64,000 bases of DNA. Source: CBDATA01 sp965202845 (lineage in GTDB: Bacteria > Acidobacteriota > Vicinamibacteria > Marinacidobacterales > Marinacidobacteraceae). The notes under the pieces are model-generated. The model searched no databases. It was not told the DNA's origin and saw only the letters and a list, made by a program, of their open reading frames with translations. A program made the translations under genes and the position numbers. The stretch lies in contig OZ241856.1 of NCBI GenBank assembly GCA_965202845.1, forward strand, positions 2,170,001 to 2,234,000, given 5' to 3'. Below are positions 39,456 through 47,299 of this stretch, one piece after another (the stretch's first letter is position 1; every line of letters starts with the position of its first letter).

Positions 39456-41354
39456 GTGGGGGGCCGCATCCGCGAGGCGGGCGTCCCGGCGCTCGCCCTC
39501 CTGCTGACCGGGTTCGTCCTGGTCGAGGTGAACCGCCCCTCGCTGTCCCCCCAGGCGCAGCTTGCGGCGTTCGCGCTGTTCGGCCTCCCCCTGTGCTTCC
39601 TGGTTCGCGGGAAGCCGGACGACCGGCGCTGGCTCAAGGCGTTCGACCTGGCCGGCATCGCCGCCTCGGTCGCGGCCGCCGGATACGTCTTCCTCGGGAG
39701 CGCGCTCGGCGGTTCGACGCTCGGCGACCGGGCGGGCGCCGAGACCGGCGTCGATCTGGCGTTCGGGGCGGTCGGCATCGCGGCGGTGCTGCTGGCATCC
39801 TGGCGGGCGCTGGGACCGGCGCTCCCGATCCTCACCGGGCTCTTCCTGCTCCACGCCCTCTTCGGCCCGGAGATGCCCGACTTCCTCTTCCCGCACCGCG
39901 GCTATCCGCCGGGGCGCATCGCCTCCCAGGGCTTCCTCCAGAGCCAGGGCGTCTTCGGGATCGCCATGAAGGTGATGTTCTCGTACGTCTTCCTGTTCGT
40001 GGTCTTCGGCGCCGCGCTCCGGGCGACCGGCGCCACCCGGTTCATCACCCGCGCCGCCCGTCGCCTGTTCCTGGGGAGCGTGGGGGGCGCGGCCAAGGTT
40101 TCGGTCTTCGCCAACGCCCTCATGGGCTCGCTTTCGGGGAGCGCGGTGGCCGACGCCGCCACCACCGGGACGCTGACCATCCCGCTGATGCGGAGCACCG
40201 GGTTCACCGCCCGAACCGCCGCCGGCATCACCGCGGCGGCCGCCTCCGGCGCCGCGCTGGTCCCCCCGGTGATGGGCGCCGGGGCCTACATGATGCTGGA
40301 GCTGGTGGACCCGCCGGTGCGCTACCTCACCGTCATCCAGGCGGCGATCCTGCCTTCGATCCTCTACTACCTGGCGCTTTGGACCCAGGTGCACCTGGAG
40401 GCGCGCCGGGCCGCCTTCGGGACGCTCCCGCCGGAACCGCCGCCGGAAGCGGAAGAAAGCGAACGCCCCTCGATCCTGCCCGGCGTCGTGTTCGGCGCCG
40501 GCCTCCTGAGCCTGCTGGCCTCCCTCCTCGCCGGGCGCACCGTCTTCCGGTCGGTGAGCGTCGCCCTTTTGGTCGTGGCGCTGGTCGCCGTCCTCCACCC
40601 CTCCACCCGGCCCGACTTCGGCCGCCTCCTCGACGGACTCCGGAAGATCGCCCAGGGCGCGGCGCCGCTGGTGGCCGCCGCCGGAGCGGTGGGCATCCTC
40701 CTGGGAATGGTCACCCTCACCGGACTCGGCTCCCGATTCCCCGCCACCGTGCTGAGCGTCGCCGGGGACGGCCTGCTTCCGGCGCTGCTGCTCATCATGG
40801 TGGGATCCGTGGTGCTCGGCATGGGGCTGCCGTCGGCGGTCTGCTACCTGCTGATGGCCACCCTGATCGGTCCGATCATCGGGCAGCTCGGCGTCCCGGC
40901 GCTCTCCGTCCACTTCTTCATCTTCTACTTCGGGATGCTCTCGATGGTCACCCCGCCGGTGGCGCTCGCCGCCTACACCACCGCCGGGATCGCCGGCGCC
41001 CCCATCCTCCCGGTGGCGGTCACCGCCTTCCGGTTCGCCCTCACCGGCTTCGCCCTGCCCTACTTCTTCATCTGGCGCCCGGAGCTGCTGCTGATCCTCG
41101 ACGACCGGGGGGCGGCGGGCGCGGTCGTCGCCTTCCTCCTGGGGGCGCTGGTGGTCCTCGCGCTCTCCGCCGGACTCACTGGCTGGCTGCGCGGGCCGCT
41201 GGGCGTCCCCCTCCGGGGCCTGCTGCTGCTCGCCGCCGCGCTCCTCCTCTGGCCCCCGGCGCCGGGCGCGCTGCTGGCGCCGCCCAACTTCGCCGGGGCC
41301 GCGCTCCTGCTGTTCGGACTCTGGAGACGCTCCGATCAGTCCCCGATGCAGTAA
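39456..41354 (+). CDS. TRAP transporter, fused 4TM/12TM permease
   Basis: This 632-residue membrane protein carries the small (DctQ-like) and large (DctM-like) TRAP subunits in one chain, as is usual for TAXI systems. DctM signatures are KVSVFANALMGSLSGSAVAD, TAAGITAAAASGAALVPPVM and VLGMGLPSAVCYLL. It probably starts at GTG. Its 3' end overlaps the convergent beta-propeller gene by 19 bp. It works with the binding protein just upstream as a secondary, ion-driven importer. Confidence 0.94.
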   Translation: MGGRIREAGVPALALLLTGFVLVEVNRPSLSPQAQLAAFALFGLPLCFLVRGKPDDRRWLKAFDLAGIAASVAAAGYVFLGSALGGSTLGDRAGAETGVDLAFGAVGIAAVLLASWRALGPALPILTGLFLLHALFGPEMPDFLFPHRGYPPGRIASQGFLQSQGVFGIAMKVMFSYVFLFVVFGAALRATGATRFITRAARRLFLGSVGGAAKVSVFANALMGSLSGSAVADAATTGTLTIPLMRSTGFTARTAAGITAAAASGAALVPPVMGAGAYMMLELVDPPVRYLTVIQAAILPSILYYLALWTQVHLEARRAAFGTLPPEPPPEAEESERPSILPGVVFGAGLLSLLASLLAGRTVFRSVSVALLVVALVAVLHPSTRPDFGRLLDGLRKIAQGAAPLVAAAGAVGILLGMVTLTGLGSRFPATVLSVAGDGLLPALLLIMVGSVVLGMGLPSAVCYLLMATLIGPIIGQLGVPALSVHFFIFYFGMLSMVTPPVALAAYTTAGIAGAPILPVAVTAFRFALTGFALPYFFIWRPELLLILDDRGAAGAVVAFLLGALVVLALSAGLTGWLRGPLGVPLRGLLLLAAALLLWPPAPGALLAPPNFAGAALLLFGLWRRSDQSPMQ

Positions 41355-42670
41355 AGGGCGTCGGCGGTGCGGACGAACAGCCGCCCGTCGGAGATCGCGA
41401 ACGAGCTCAGGGTATAGGCGCCCATGTCGATGGTGGACAGAATCTCGAACCCGTCCTCCACCGAGACCACCGAAGCCACCCCGTCCTCGTTGATGATGTA
41501 GATCCGGCCCTCGGCGAGCACCGGCGAAGCGCTGTAGGTCCCCGGCGCCAGCCGCTCGGGCCCCCAGCGCACCTCCCCGGTCCGGGCGTCCAGGGCGTGC
41601 ATGACGCCGTTGTCGTTCACCATGTAGAACAGCTCCCCGTCGGTCACCGGACTCGGCACGTCGGGTCCCCGGTCGAAGGACCAGAGGCGGTGGCTCTCGG
41701 TGATGTCGCCCCGCCCCCCGGCGCGGATGGCGAGCAGCGGCTTCACCCGGGTGGGGGCGTAGATGATCCCGTCGCGGACCACCGGCGACGCCACGATCCG
41801 GTACGCGCGGTTGTTCTCCGGGTTCAGCCCCCCGGAGCGCCAGCGTTCCTCTCCGGTGTCGAAGTCGTGCCCGGTGACCACGTCGCCCCCGGTGATCACG
41901 ATCTCGCGCATTCCGTCCACCTCGTGGACGAAGGGGGTGGTGTAGGAGTCGGGCGACTCGTGGATGGCGTCGGTCGGGCGCTCCACCCGCCACTCGGTCT
42001 CGCCGGTCGCCGCGTCGATCCGCAGCACATAGGACGGGTCGTCGGTCTTCATCCCGTGGAGGACCTGGACGAACAGCGCCTCGCCCACCAGCAGCGGGCT
42101 GCTCGCGTACCCCCAGTTCAGCCCGAAGTCGCCGTAGTCCGCCTGGATGTCGCGCGACCACAGCTCGGCGCCGTCGTGGTCGAACGCCTTGAGGATGCCG
42201 GTTCCGGTCAGGCTGAGGACCCGCCGGTCGTCGGTCACCGGCGACGGGGAGGACATGTTGTTCTTGCGCCCCCGGTAGTCGCGGGCGCTCAGCGGCCGCT
42301 TCCAGAGGATCCGGCCGTCCGATTTGTCGAGCGCCCAGAGCTCGATGCTCCCGCTGTAGGCGACGTTCCCGGCGCCGGACGCGACGCCCCGGCGCCTTCC
42401 GCGCCCCGAGGGGTTCGCCGGGACTCCGGCCGCATCGTCCGGGATGGACACGTTGAGGAAGATCCGGTCCCCGGCGATGACCGGCGTGGAGCCGCTCCAG
42501 GCCGGCATCGGGGTCTTCCAGGCGACGCCGGTCTCGGTGTCCCAGACGACCGGCAGCCCGACCTCGTCGCTCACCCCGTCGTGGTTCGGCCCCCGCCAGT
42601 GGGGCCAGTCGGAAGAAGAAGACGCGCCGGCGAGCGGCAGCGCAAGAAGGACAGGAAGCAGATACCGCAT
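41336..42670 (-). CDS. Secreted PQQ-type beta-propeller protein 1
   Basis: This roughly 444-residue protein has a signal peptide (MRYLLPVLLALPLAGAS). The propeller opens with DWPHWRGPNHDGVS and has repeats of the form ALDARTGEVRWGPE, RIDAATGETEWRV and ALDKSDGRILWKR. Such BamB-like/PQQ-like proteins need not bind PQQ, and no dehydrogenase active site is visible. The second in-frame ATG is chosen because TAAAAT (42678-42683) lies seven bases before it, suggesting a leaderless message; an ATG at 42679 adds three residues. It is one of seven such proteins in 41-59 kb. Confidence 0.88.
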   Translation of the reverse strand: MRYLLPVLLALPLAGASSSSDWPHWRGPNHDGVSDEVGLPVVWDTETGVAWKTPMPAWSGSTPVIAGDRIFLNVSIPDDAAGVPANPSGRGRRRGVASGAGNVAYSGSIELWALDKSDGRILWKRPLSARDYRGRKNNMSSPSPVTDDRRVLSLTGTGILKAFDHDGAELWSRDIQADYGDFGLNWGYASSPLLVGEALFVQVLHGMKTDDPSYVLRIDAATGETEWRVERPTDAIHESPDSYTTPFVHEVDGMREIVITGGDVVTGHDFDTGEERWRSGGLNPENNRAYRIVASPVVRDGIIYAPTRVKPLLAIRAGGRGDITESHRLWSFDRGPDVPSPVTDGELFYMVNDNGVMHALDARTGEVRWGPERLAPGTYSASPVLAEGRIYIINEDGVASVVSVEDGFEILSTIDMGAYTLSSFAISDGRLFVRTADALYCIGD

Positions 42671-42761
42671 GGGGTTCATTTTAGATTCCCGCGCGCCGCG
42701 GCGGTATCATGGGCGCCGGGTTCGCGCCGTGCATCCAGCCGAGGAAACCAGCACTCCCCGG

Positions 42762-44003
42762 ATGAGCCGTCGCGCTTTCGCAGGTTCCGCCGCCGCCCTG
42801 GCGGCCGCCGACTGGTCGAGGGCGTTCGGCGCGCCCCGGGAGGGCATCGTGGGAGATGAAATCGTTCTGGGCGTTTCCGCCGCCTTTTCCGGCCCCTCGC
42901 GGGCGCTCGGACACGAGCTCTACCGGGGCGCGATGGCCTGGTTCGCCGAGGTCAACGCCGCCGGCGGGATCGACGGGAGGCGGATCACGCTCCGCCTGCT
43001 GGACGACGGCTACCAGCCGGACCCGTGCGTGGAGAACACCCTCAAGCTCATGCTGGAGGAGAAGGTCTTCCTCCTCTTCGGCTACGTGGGCACCCCGACC
43101 GTCACCCGGGTGCTGCCGATGCTGAAGAAGTTTCAGGACGAGCGGATCTACATGTTCTTCCCGTTCACCGGGGCGCAGCCGCAGCGGGAGGCGCCCTACG
43201 GCGACTTCGCCTTCAACCTGCGCCCGTCCTACCGCCAGGAGACCGCCGGCCTGGTGCGCAACCTGCTGCGCATCGGACGGCGGCGCATCGGGGTCTTCTA
43301 CCAGGCCGACGCCTACGGGCGCAGCGGCTGGGCCGGGGTGCGGCTGGCGCTCGCCGAGGAGCGGGGACAGATCGCCGGCGAGGCCACCTACCAGCGGGGC
43401 GCCCGGTTCACCGGGAGCATGCGGGAGCAGGTGGAGATCCTCCGGGCGGTCGATCCCGACGCGGTGATCTGCGTCGGGGCCTACGCCGCCTGCGCCGCCT
43501 TCGCGCGGGACGCGGCGGACGCCGGCCTCGAGGTCCCGATCGCCAATCTCTCCTTCGTCGGAAGCGAGAGCATGGTGGGACTGCTGGGCGATGCGGAGCG
43601 CGCGACCCGGATGCTGGTGAACTCGCAGGTCGTCCCCAGCTACGAGGACGATTCGGTGCCCGCGGTGCGGGAATACCGGGAGCTCATGGCGAAGCACGAC
43701 CCGCGCGTCCCGGAGGGGATCGGCGACGCCGACTACCAGCCGCTGGCGCAGAGCTTCGTGAGCTTCGAGGGCTTCCTGAACGCCAGGATGATCTCCGAGA
43801 TCTTCCGGCGCTTCCCCGGCGAGCCGGACCGGGCCGGCCTCGAGGAGGCGGTGTTCTCGATCCGGGATTTCGACATCGGCATCGCCGAGAAGGTGTCCTT
43901 CGGTCCGGAGCGCCGCCAGGGACTCCAGCAGGTCTACTACACGGTGGTCGAGGACGGCCGGTTCGTCCCGCTGACCAACTGGAGGCGTCGCTTCGGCGCC
44001 TGA
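42762..44003 (+). CDS. Periplasmic leucine-binding-type (LivK-like) substrate-binding protein
   Basis: This 413-residue periplasmic-binding-fold protein has a Tat-like signal (MSRRAFAGSAAALAAADWSR). Features include GDEIVLGVSAAFSGPSRALG, WFAEVNAAGGIDGRRITL, VFLLFGYVGTPTVTRVLPML and RRIGVFYQADAYGRSG. These are branched-chain amino-acid or amide-binding family features. No ABC permease or ATPase genes follow. Instead a membrane HAMP protein starts 14 bases later, suggesting a sensing role. A GTG at 42729 is an alternative start. Confidence 0.88.
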   Translation: MSRRAFAGSAAALAAADWSRAFGAPREGIVGDEIVLGVSAAFSGPSRALGHELYRGAMAWFAEVNAAGGIDGRRITLRLLDDGYQPDPCVENTLKLMLEEKVFLLFGYVGTPTVTRVLPMLKKFQDERIYMFFPFTGAQPQREAPYGDFAFNLRPSYRQETAGLVRNLLRIGRRRIGVFYQADAYGRSGWAGVRLALAEERGQIAGEATYQRGARFTGSMREQVEILRAVDPDAVICVGAYAACAAFARDAADAGLEVPIANLSFVGSESMVGLLGDAERATRMLVNSQVVPSYEDDSVPAVREYRELMAKHDPRVPEGIGDADYQPLAQSFVSFEGFLNARMISEIFRRFPGEPDRAGLEEAVFSIRDFDIGIAEKVSFGPERRQGLQQVYYTVVEDGRFVPLTNWRRRFGA

Positions 44004-44017
44004 GAGAGGGGGACCCC

Positions 44018-44740
44018 ATGAAGGTTCTGAAGGTTCACAAGCTCTTCCAGCGCATGCGCTTCGGCATCTTCGCCCTCTTCGGGCTGATCGTGCTCTCCAC
44101 CTCGCTGCTCACCGTCCGGACGGTGGACGCCGAGCTCTCCGCCGAGTACGAACAAAACGGCAGGAACATCGCCAAGACGATCGCCGACGCCAGCGTGGAC
44201 ATCCTGCTGAACCGGAATCTCGCCACCCTCCAGTCGCTGATCGACCAGTTCCTCGAGGTGCAGGGCATCCGCTACATCTACATCACCGACGAGACCGGCG
44301 CGTTCCTCGCGCACACCTTCGTCCCCGGCATCCCGCCGGAGATCCTGGAGGCGAACCACGCCGACCTCGAGCCGGTGGAGCGGAACCTGCCGGGAGTGGG
44401 GGACTTCGTCGAGGTCGGCAGCCCGATCCTCGCCGGGGTGGCCGGCGCCGTCCATCTCGGCATGGACCTGGACCTGGTCGGCCTCAAGATCCAGCGCGCC
44501 ATCGGCAGGCAGGTCTACCTGATCTCGATCCTGCTGGTGGTGGGGGTGTTCGCATCGATCTGGCTCATCAACCTGGTGGCCCGCCCGCTGGGGGAGCTGC
44601 TCCAGTACACCGTGGAGTCGGCCCGGGGCCGCCCGGAGGAGGAGATCGCGAACGACAGGCTGCTGGAGCGCGACGATGAAGTCGGCCAGATCGCCCGCCT
44701 CGTCCTCTTCCTCTCCCGGAAGGCGGCGGCGACGAGCTGA
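44018..44740 (+). CDS. Membrane sensor with periplasmic domain and HAMP, no output domain
   Basis: This 240-residue protein has a first transmembrane helix (FGIFALFGLIVLSTSLLTV) and a periplasmic sCache-like domain of about 130 residues (IRYIYITDETGAFLAHTF). A second transmembrane helix (VYLISILLVVGVFASIWLIN) and a HAMP-like segment follow (LVARPLGELLQYTVE, RDDEVGQIARLVLFL). It ends directly after the HAMP, with no kinase or cyclase. It is probably the membrane partner of the binding protein upstream. AGAGAGGGGGA precedes the ATG. Confidence 0.75.
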   Translation: MKVLKVHKLFQRMRFGIFALFGLIVLSTSLLTVRTVDAELSAEYEQNGRNIAKTIADASVDILLNRNLATLQSLIDQFLEVQGIRYIYITDETGAFLAHTFVPGIPPEILEANHADLEPVERNLPGVGDFVEVGSPILAGVAGAVHLGMDLDLVGLKIQRAIGRQVYLISILLVVGVFASIWLINLVARPLGELLQYTVESARGRPEEEIANDRLLERDDEVGQIARLVLFLSRKAAATS

Positions 44741-44748
44741 ATCGCGCC

Positions 44749-46026
44749 ATGGCGCAGCGCCTCCTCGCAGTCTGCCTCTGCGCGCTGCTGCAGCTCTGCT
44801 TCGGCACCGTCTACGCCTGGAGCTTCTTCCAGGTGTTGCTGGTGCGGCAGGCCGGCTGGACGTTCACCGAATCGGCGTGGGCGTTCAGCCTCGCCATCTT
44901 CTCGCTCGGCATTTCGGCGGCGTGGGCCGGCCAGACGCTCCCCCGCCTCGGTCCCCGGAAGCTCGCCGTCCTCGGCAGCCTGCTCTTCTGCTCCGGCTAC
45001 GTCATCGCCGGCCTCGCCCTCCAGGCGGACAGCGTGCCGCTCTTTTGCTTCGGATACGGGGTGGTCGGCGGAGTCGGCATCGGCATGGGCTACGTGACCC
45101 CGGTGGCGACCGTCGCCCGGTGGTTCCCGAAGGCGAAGGGGCTCGCCACCGGGATCGTGGTGATGGGGTTCGGGGTCGGCGCGCTCTTGCTCAGCAAGGG
45201 CCTCGCCCCCATCCTGGTGGTGCGCGCCGAAGGCGACCTGGCGCGGGTGTTCCTCTGGCTCGGCCTCGTCTTCGCCGCGATCCTGCTTCCCGCCAGCCTG
45301 CTGCTGCGCAACCCGCCGGGCGCGAAGCTGGCGCCGCGCCGGGAGGCGGTTCAGACCGGCGCCCACCTGCGCACCTCCCAGTTCCTCCTCCTCTGGCTGG
45401 TCTTTTTCTTCAACATCGCCGCCGGCATCTCGATCATCAGCTTCCAGTCGGAGCTCCTCCAGGACGTCTGGCGGCTCTCCGACCCGACCGTCGAGCCGGC
45501 GGTCCTCGCCGGCTACGGCGCCACCCTGATCGCGGTGAGCTCGGTGTTCAACGGCCTGGGGCGGCTCTTTTGGGGCCTCCTCTCGGACCGGATCGGGCGG
45601 GTGCGGGTGTTCCGCATCCTGCTGGCCACCCAGATGGTGGTGTTCGGCGTCCTGATGACCGAGACCAATCCCTGGATATTCTCGGCGCTGGTCTGCTACG
45701 TGCTGCTCTGCTTCGGCGGCGGCTTCGCCACCATGCCGCCCTTCATCGTGGACGTCTTCGGGGCGAAGCGGATGTCCGCCATGTACGGCGCGGTGCTGAC
45801 CGCCTGGGCGGCCGCCGGGGTCGCCGGGCCGCTCTACGTCGGCTACCTGAAGGACTCCTACCCGGACCGGGCGGTGATGGTCTGCTTCCTGATCGGCATC
45901 TTCATGCTGGGCGCCGGCTACCTCTTCTCCTACCTCCTGAACGACGAGCGCATCCGCCTCAGCCGTCCCACCCTGGCGGGCACCCTGCGCGAGTTCGGCA
46001 TCCCGGCGCTCCCGGAGGGGCGCTGA
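44749..46026 (+). CDS. MFS transporter, OFA (oxalate:formate antiporter-like) family
   Basis: This 425-residue carrier has 12 transmembrane segments. Its start, LQLCFGTVYAWSFFQVLLVR, and the motifs VVGGVGIGMGYVTPVATVAR, WFPKAKGLATGIVVMGFGVG and FNGLGRLFWGLLSDRIGRVR are typical of the OFA subfamily, which exchanges small monocarboxylates or dicarboxylates. It lies nine bases after the HAMP sensor, so the binding protein, the sensor and this carrier appear to form one operon: sense a metabolite, then transport it. Confidence 0.92.
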   Translation: MAQRLLAVCLCALLQLCFGTVYAWSFFQVLLVRQAGWTFTESAWAFSLAIFSLGISAAWAGQTLPRLGPRKLAVLGSLLFCSGYVIAGLALQADSVPLFCFGYGVVGGVGIGMGYVTPVATVARWFPKAKGLATGIVVMGFGVGALLLSKGLAPILVVRAEGDLARVFLWLGLVFAAILLPASLLLRNPPGAKLAPRREAVQTGAHLRTSQFLLLWLVFFFNIAAGISIISFQSELLQDVWRLSDPTVEPAVLAGYGATLIAVSSVFNGLGRLFWGLLSDRIGRVRVFRILLATQMVVFGVLMTETNPWIFSALVCYVLLCFGGGFATMPPFIVDVFGAKRMSAMYGAVLTAWAAAGVAGPLYVGYLKDSYPDRAVMVCFLIGIFMLGAGYLFSYLLNDERIRLSRPTLAGTLREFGIPALPEGR

Positions 46027-46054
46027 TTGGAGGGCTTCAACTCTTCATACCCCG

Positions 46055-46060
46055 TATAAT
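46055..46060 (+). promoter_or_regulatory. -10 box (TATAAT) for a leaderless transcript
   Basis: A perfect TATAAT lies eight bases before the GTG of the methyltransferase-HNH gene, with no ribosome-binding site between. Transcription would start at or next to the start codon. Confidence 0.55.
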
Positions 46061-46068
46061 TTCTCCTC

Positions 46069-47274
46069 GTGGCTGATCCGAACTGGGCGAACCAGACGAT
46101 ATGGACGGGGGACAATCTGCCCATCATGCGGGGTATGAATTCCTCATCGGTCGATCTGATCTACCTGGACCCGCCGTTCAACAGCAAGACCAACTACGCC
46201 GCCCCCATCGGATCGAAAGCCGCCGGCGCGGAGTTCAAGGACGCCTGGTCGCTTTCCGATGTGGATGTCGCCTGGCTTGATCTCATTGAATCCAAGCATC
46301 CGAAGCTGAATCGCGTGATTCACGCCGCGATGACCAATTCCGACAAGTCCTATCTGATCTACATGGCGGTGAGATTGTTGGAAATGCGACGACTTCTCAA
46401 GGACACCGGCAGCATCTATCTGCATTGCGACCCCAAGATGAGCCATTACCTGAAGCTGGTAATGGACGCCATTTTCGGACGCATGGGCTTTCGCAACGAA
46501 ATCGTATGGAGTTACCAGCGTTGGACAGGCGCAACGAAGCATTTTCAGAGAATGCTCGATGTGTTGCTGTTCTACGGAATGTCCAACTCGATTTTCAATC
46601 GCCTCACCGAACCATACAGCGCAAAATCACAGCACAAGGCGGCCCGGCATTCGTCTTTCCAGGATGGAGATTTGGTGCAAACCTATACCGCGGATTCAAG
46701 CCGTCAAAAATCGATGCGCGACGTGTGGGAAATTTCGTATTTGAATTCGCAAGCAAGGGAACGTACCGGCTACCCGACGCAAAAACCTCTGGCATTGCTC
46801 AGACGCATCATCAAGGCATCCAGCAACCCGTCAGAATCGGGAGGGGGCATGGTCCTTGACCCATTTTGCGGATGCGCCACGGCCTGCCTTGCCGCAGAAC
46901 TTGAAAACCGCCAATGGACGGGTATTGACATCAGCCCGAAAGCCGCCGAATTGATGCGAACCCGGATGCGCGACGAAGTAAGACTGTTTTACCAAGGCGC
47001 ACACCGAACGGACATCCCCATGCGCACGGATATCGCACCACTACGTCGTTATAACGATCTGGTCAACAAGAAGATGCTATACGGTGAACAAGGGGGTAAT
47101 TGCAATGGATGCGGCGAACACTTCAAGATGCAGAATTTCACCGTGGATCACATTATCGCGCGAGATAAAGGCGGCACGGATCATGTGTCGAATCTGCAAC
47201 TCCTGTGCGGTTATTGCAATTCGGTCAAGGGGAATCGCGGACAGGAATATCTTTTGGCGAAGCTTACCGCTTGA
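46069..47274 (+). CDS. DNA methyltransferase-HNH endonuclease fusion
   Basis: This 401-residue protein has a beta-class amino-methyltransferase domain: DPPF motif IV at residues 34-37 (LIYLDPPFNSK), then TGYPTQKPLALLRRII and motif I VLDPFCGCATACLAAE. The motif order IV before I is the beta arrangement. The last ~75 residues form a zinc-type HNH nuclease with CNGCGEHF, NFTVDHIIARDKGGTDHVSN and LLCGYCNSVKGN. Modification and cutting may therefore reside in one chain. Base composition is visibly lower in GC than both neighbours, indicating transfer. The start is GTG and probably leaderless. Confidence 0.88.
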   Translation: MADPNWANQTIWTGDNLPIMRGMNSSSVDLIYLDPPFNSKTNYAAPIGSKAAGAEFKDAWSLSDVDVAWLDLIESKHPKLNRVIHAAMTNSDKSYLIYMAVRLLEMRRLLKDTGSIYLHCDPKMSHYLKLVMDAIFGRMGFRNEIVWSYQRWTGATKHFQRMLDVLLFYGMSNSIFNRLTEPYSAKSQHKAARHSSFQDGDLVQTYTADSSRQKSMRDVWEISYLNSQARERTGYPTQKPLALLRRIIKASSNPSESGGGMVLDPFCGCATACLAAELENRQWTGIDISPKAAELMRTRMRDEVRLFYQGAHRTDIPMRTDIAPLRRYNDLVNKKMLYGEQGGNCNGCGEHFKMQNFTVDHIIARDKGGTDHVSNLQLLCGYCNSVKGNRGQEYLLAKLTA

Positions 47275-47299
47275 TTTCGCCGTAGCGCGAATCGGAATT

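Noticed and set aside
37943..42859. A plus-strand open frame of over 1600 codons opposite or out of frame with the oxidoreductase, TRAP and propeller genes
   Set aside because: The product is Arg/Gly/Pro-rich low-complexity sequence with no domain, and the other frames carry well-conserved proteins. Very high GC content leaves few stop codons, so such frames are shadows.
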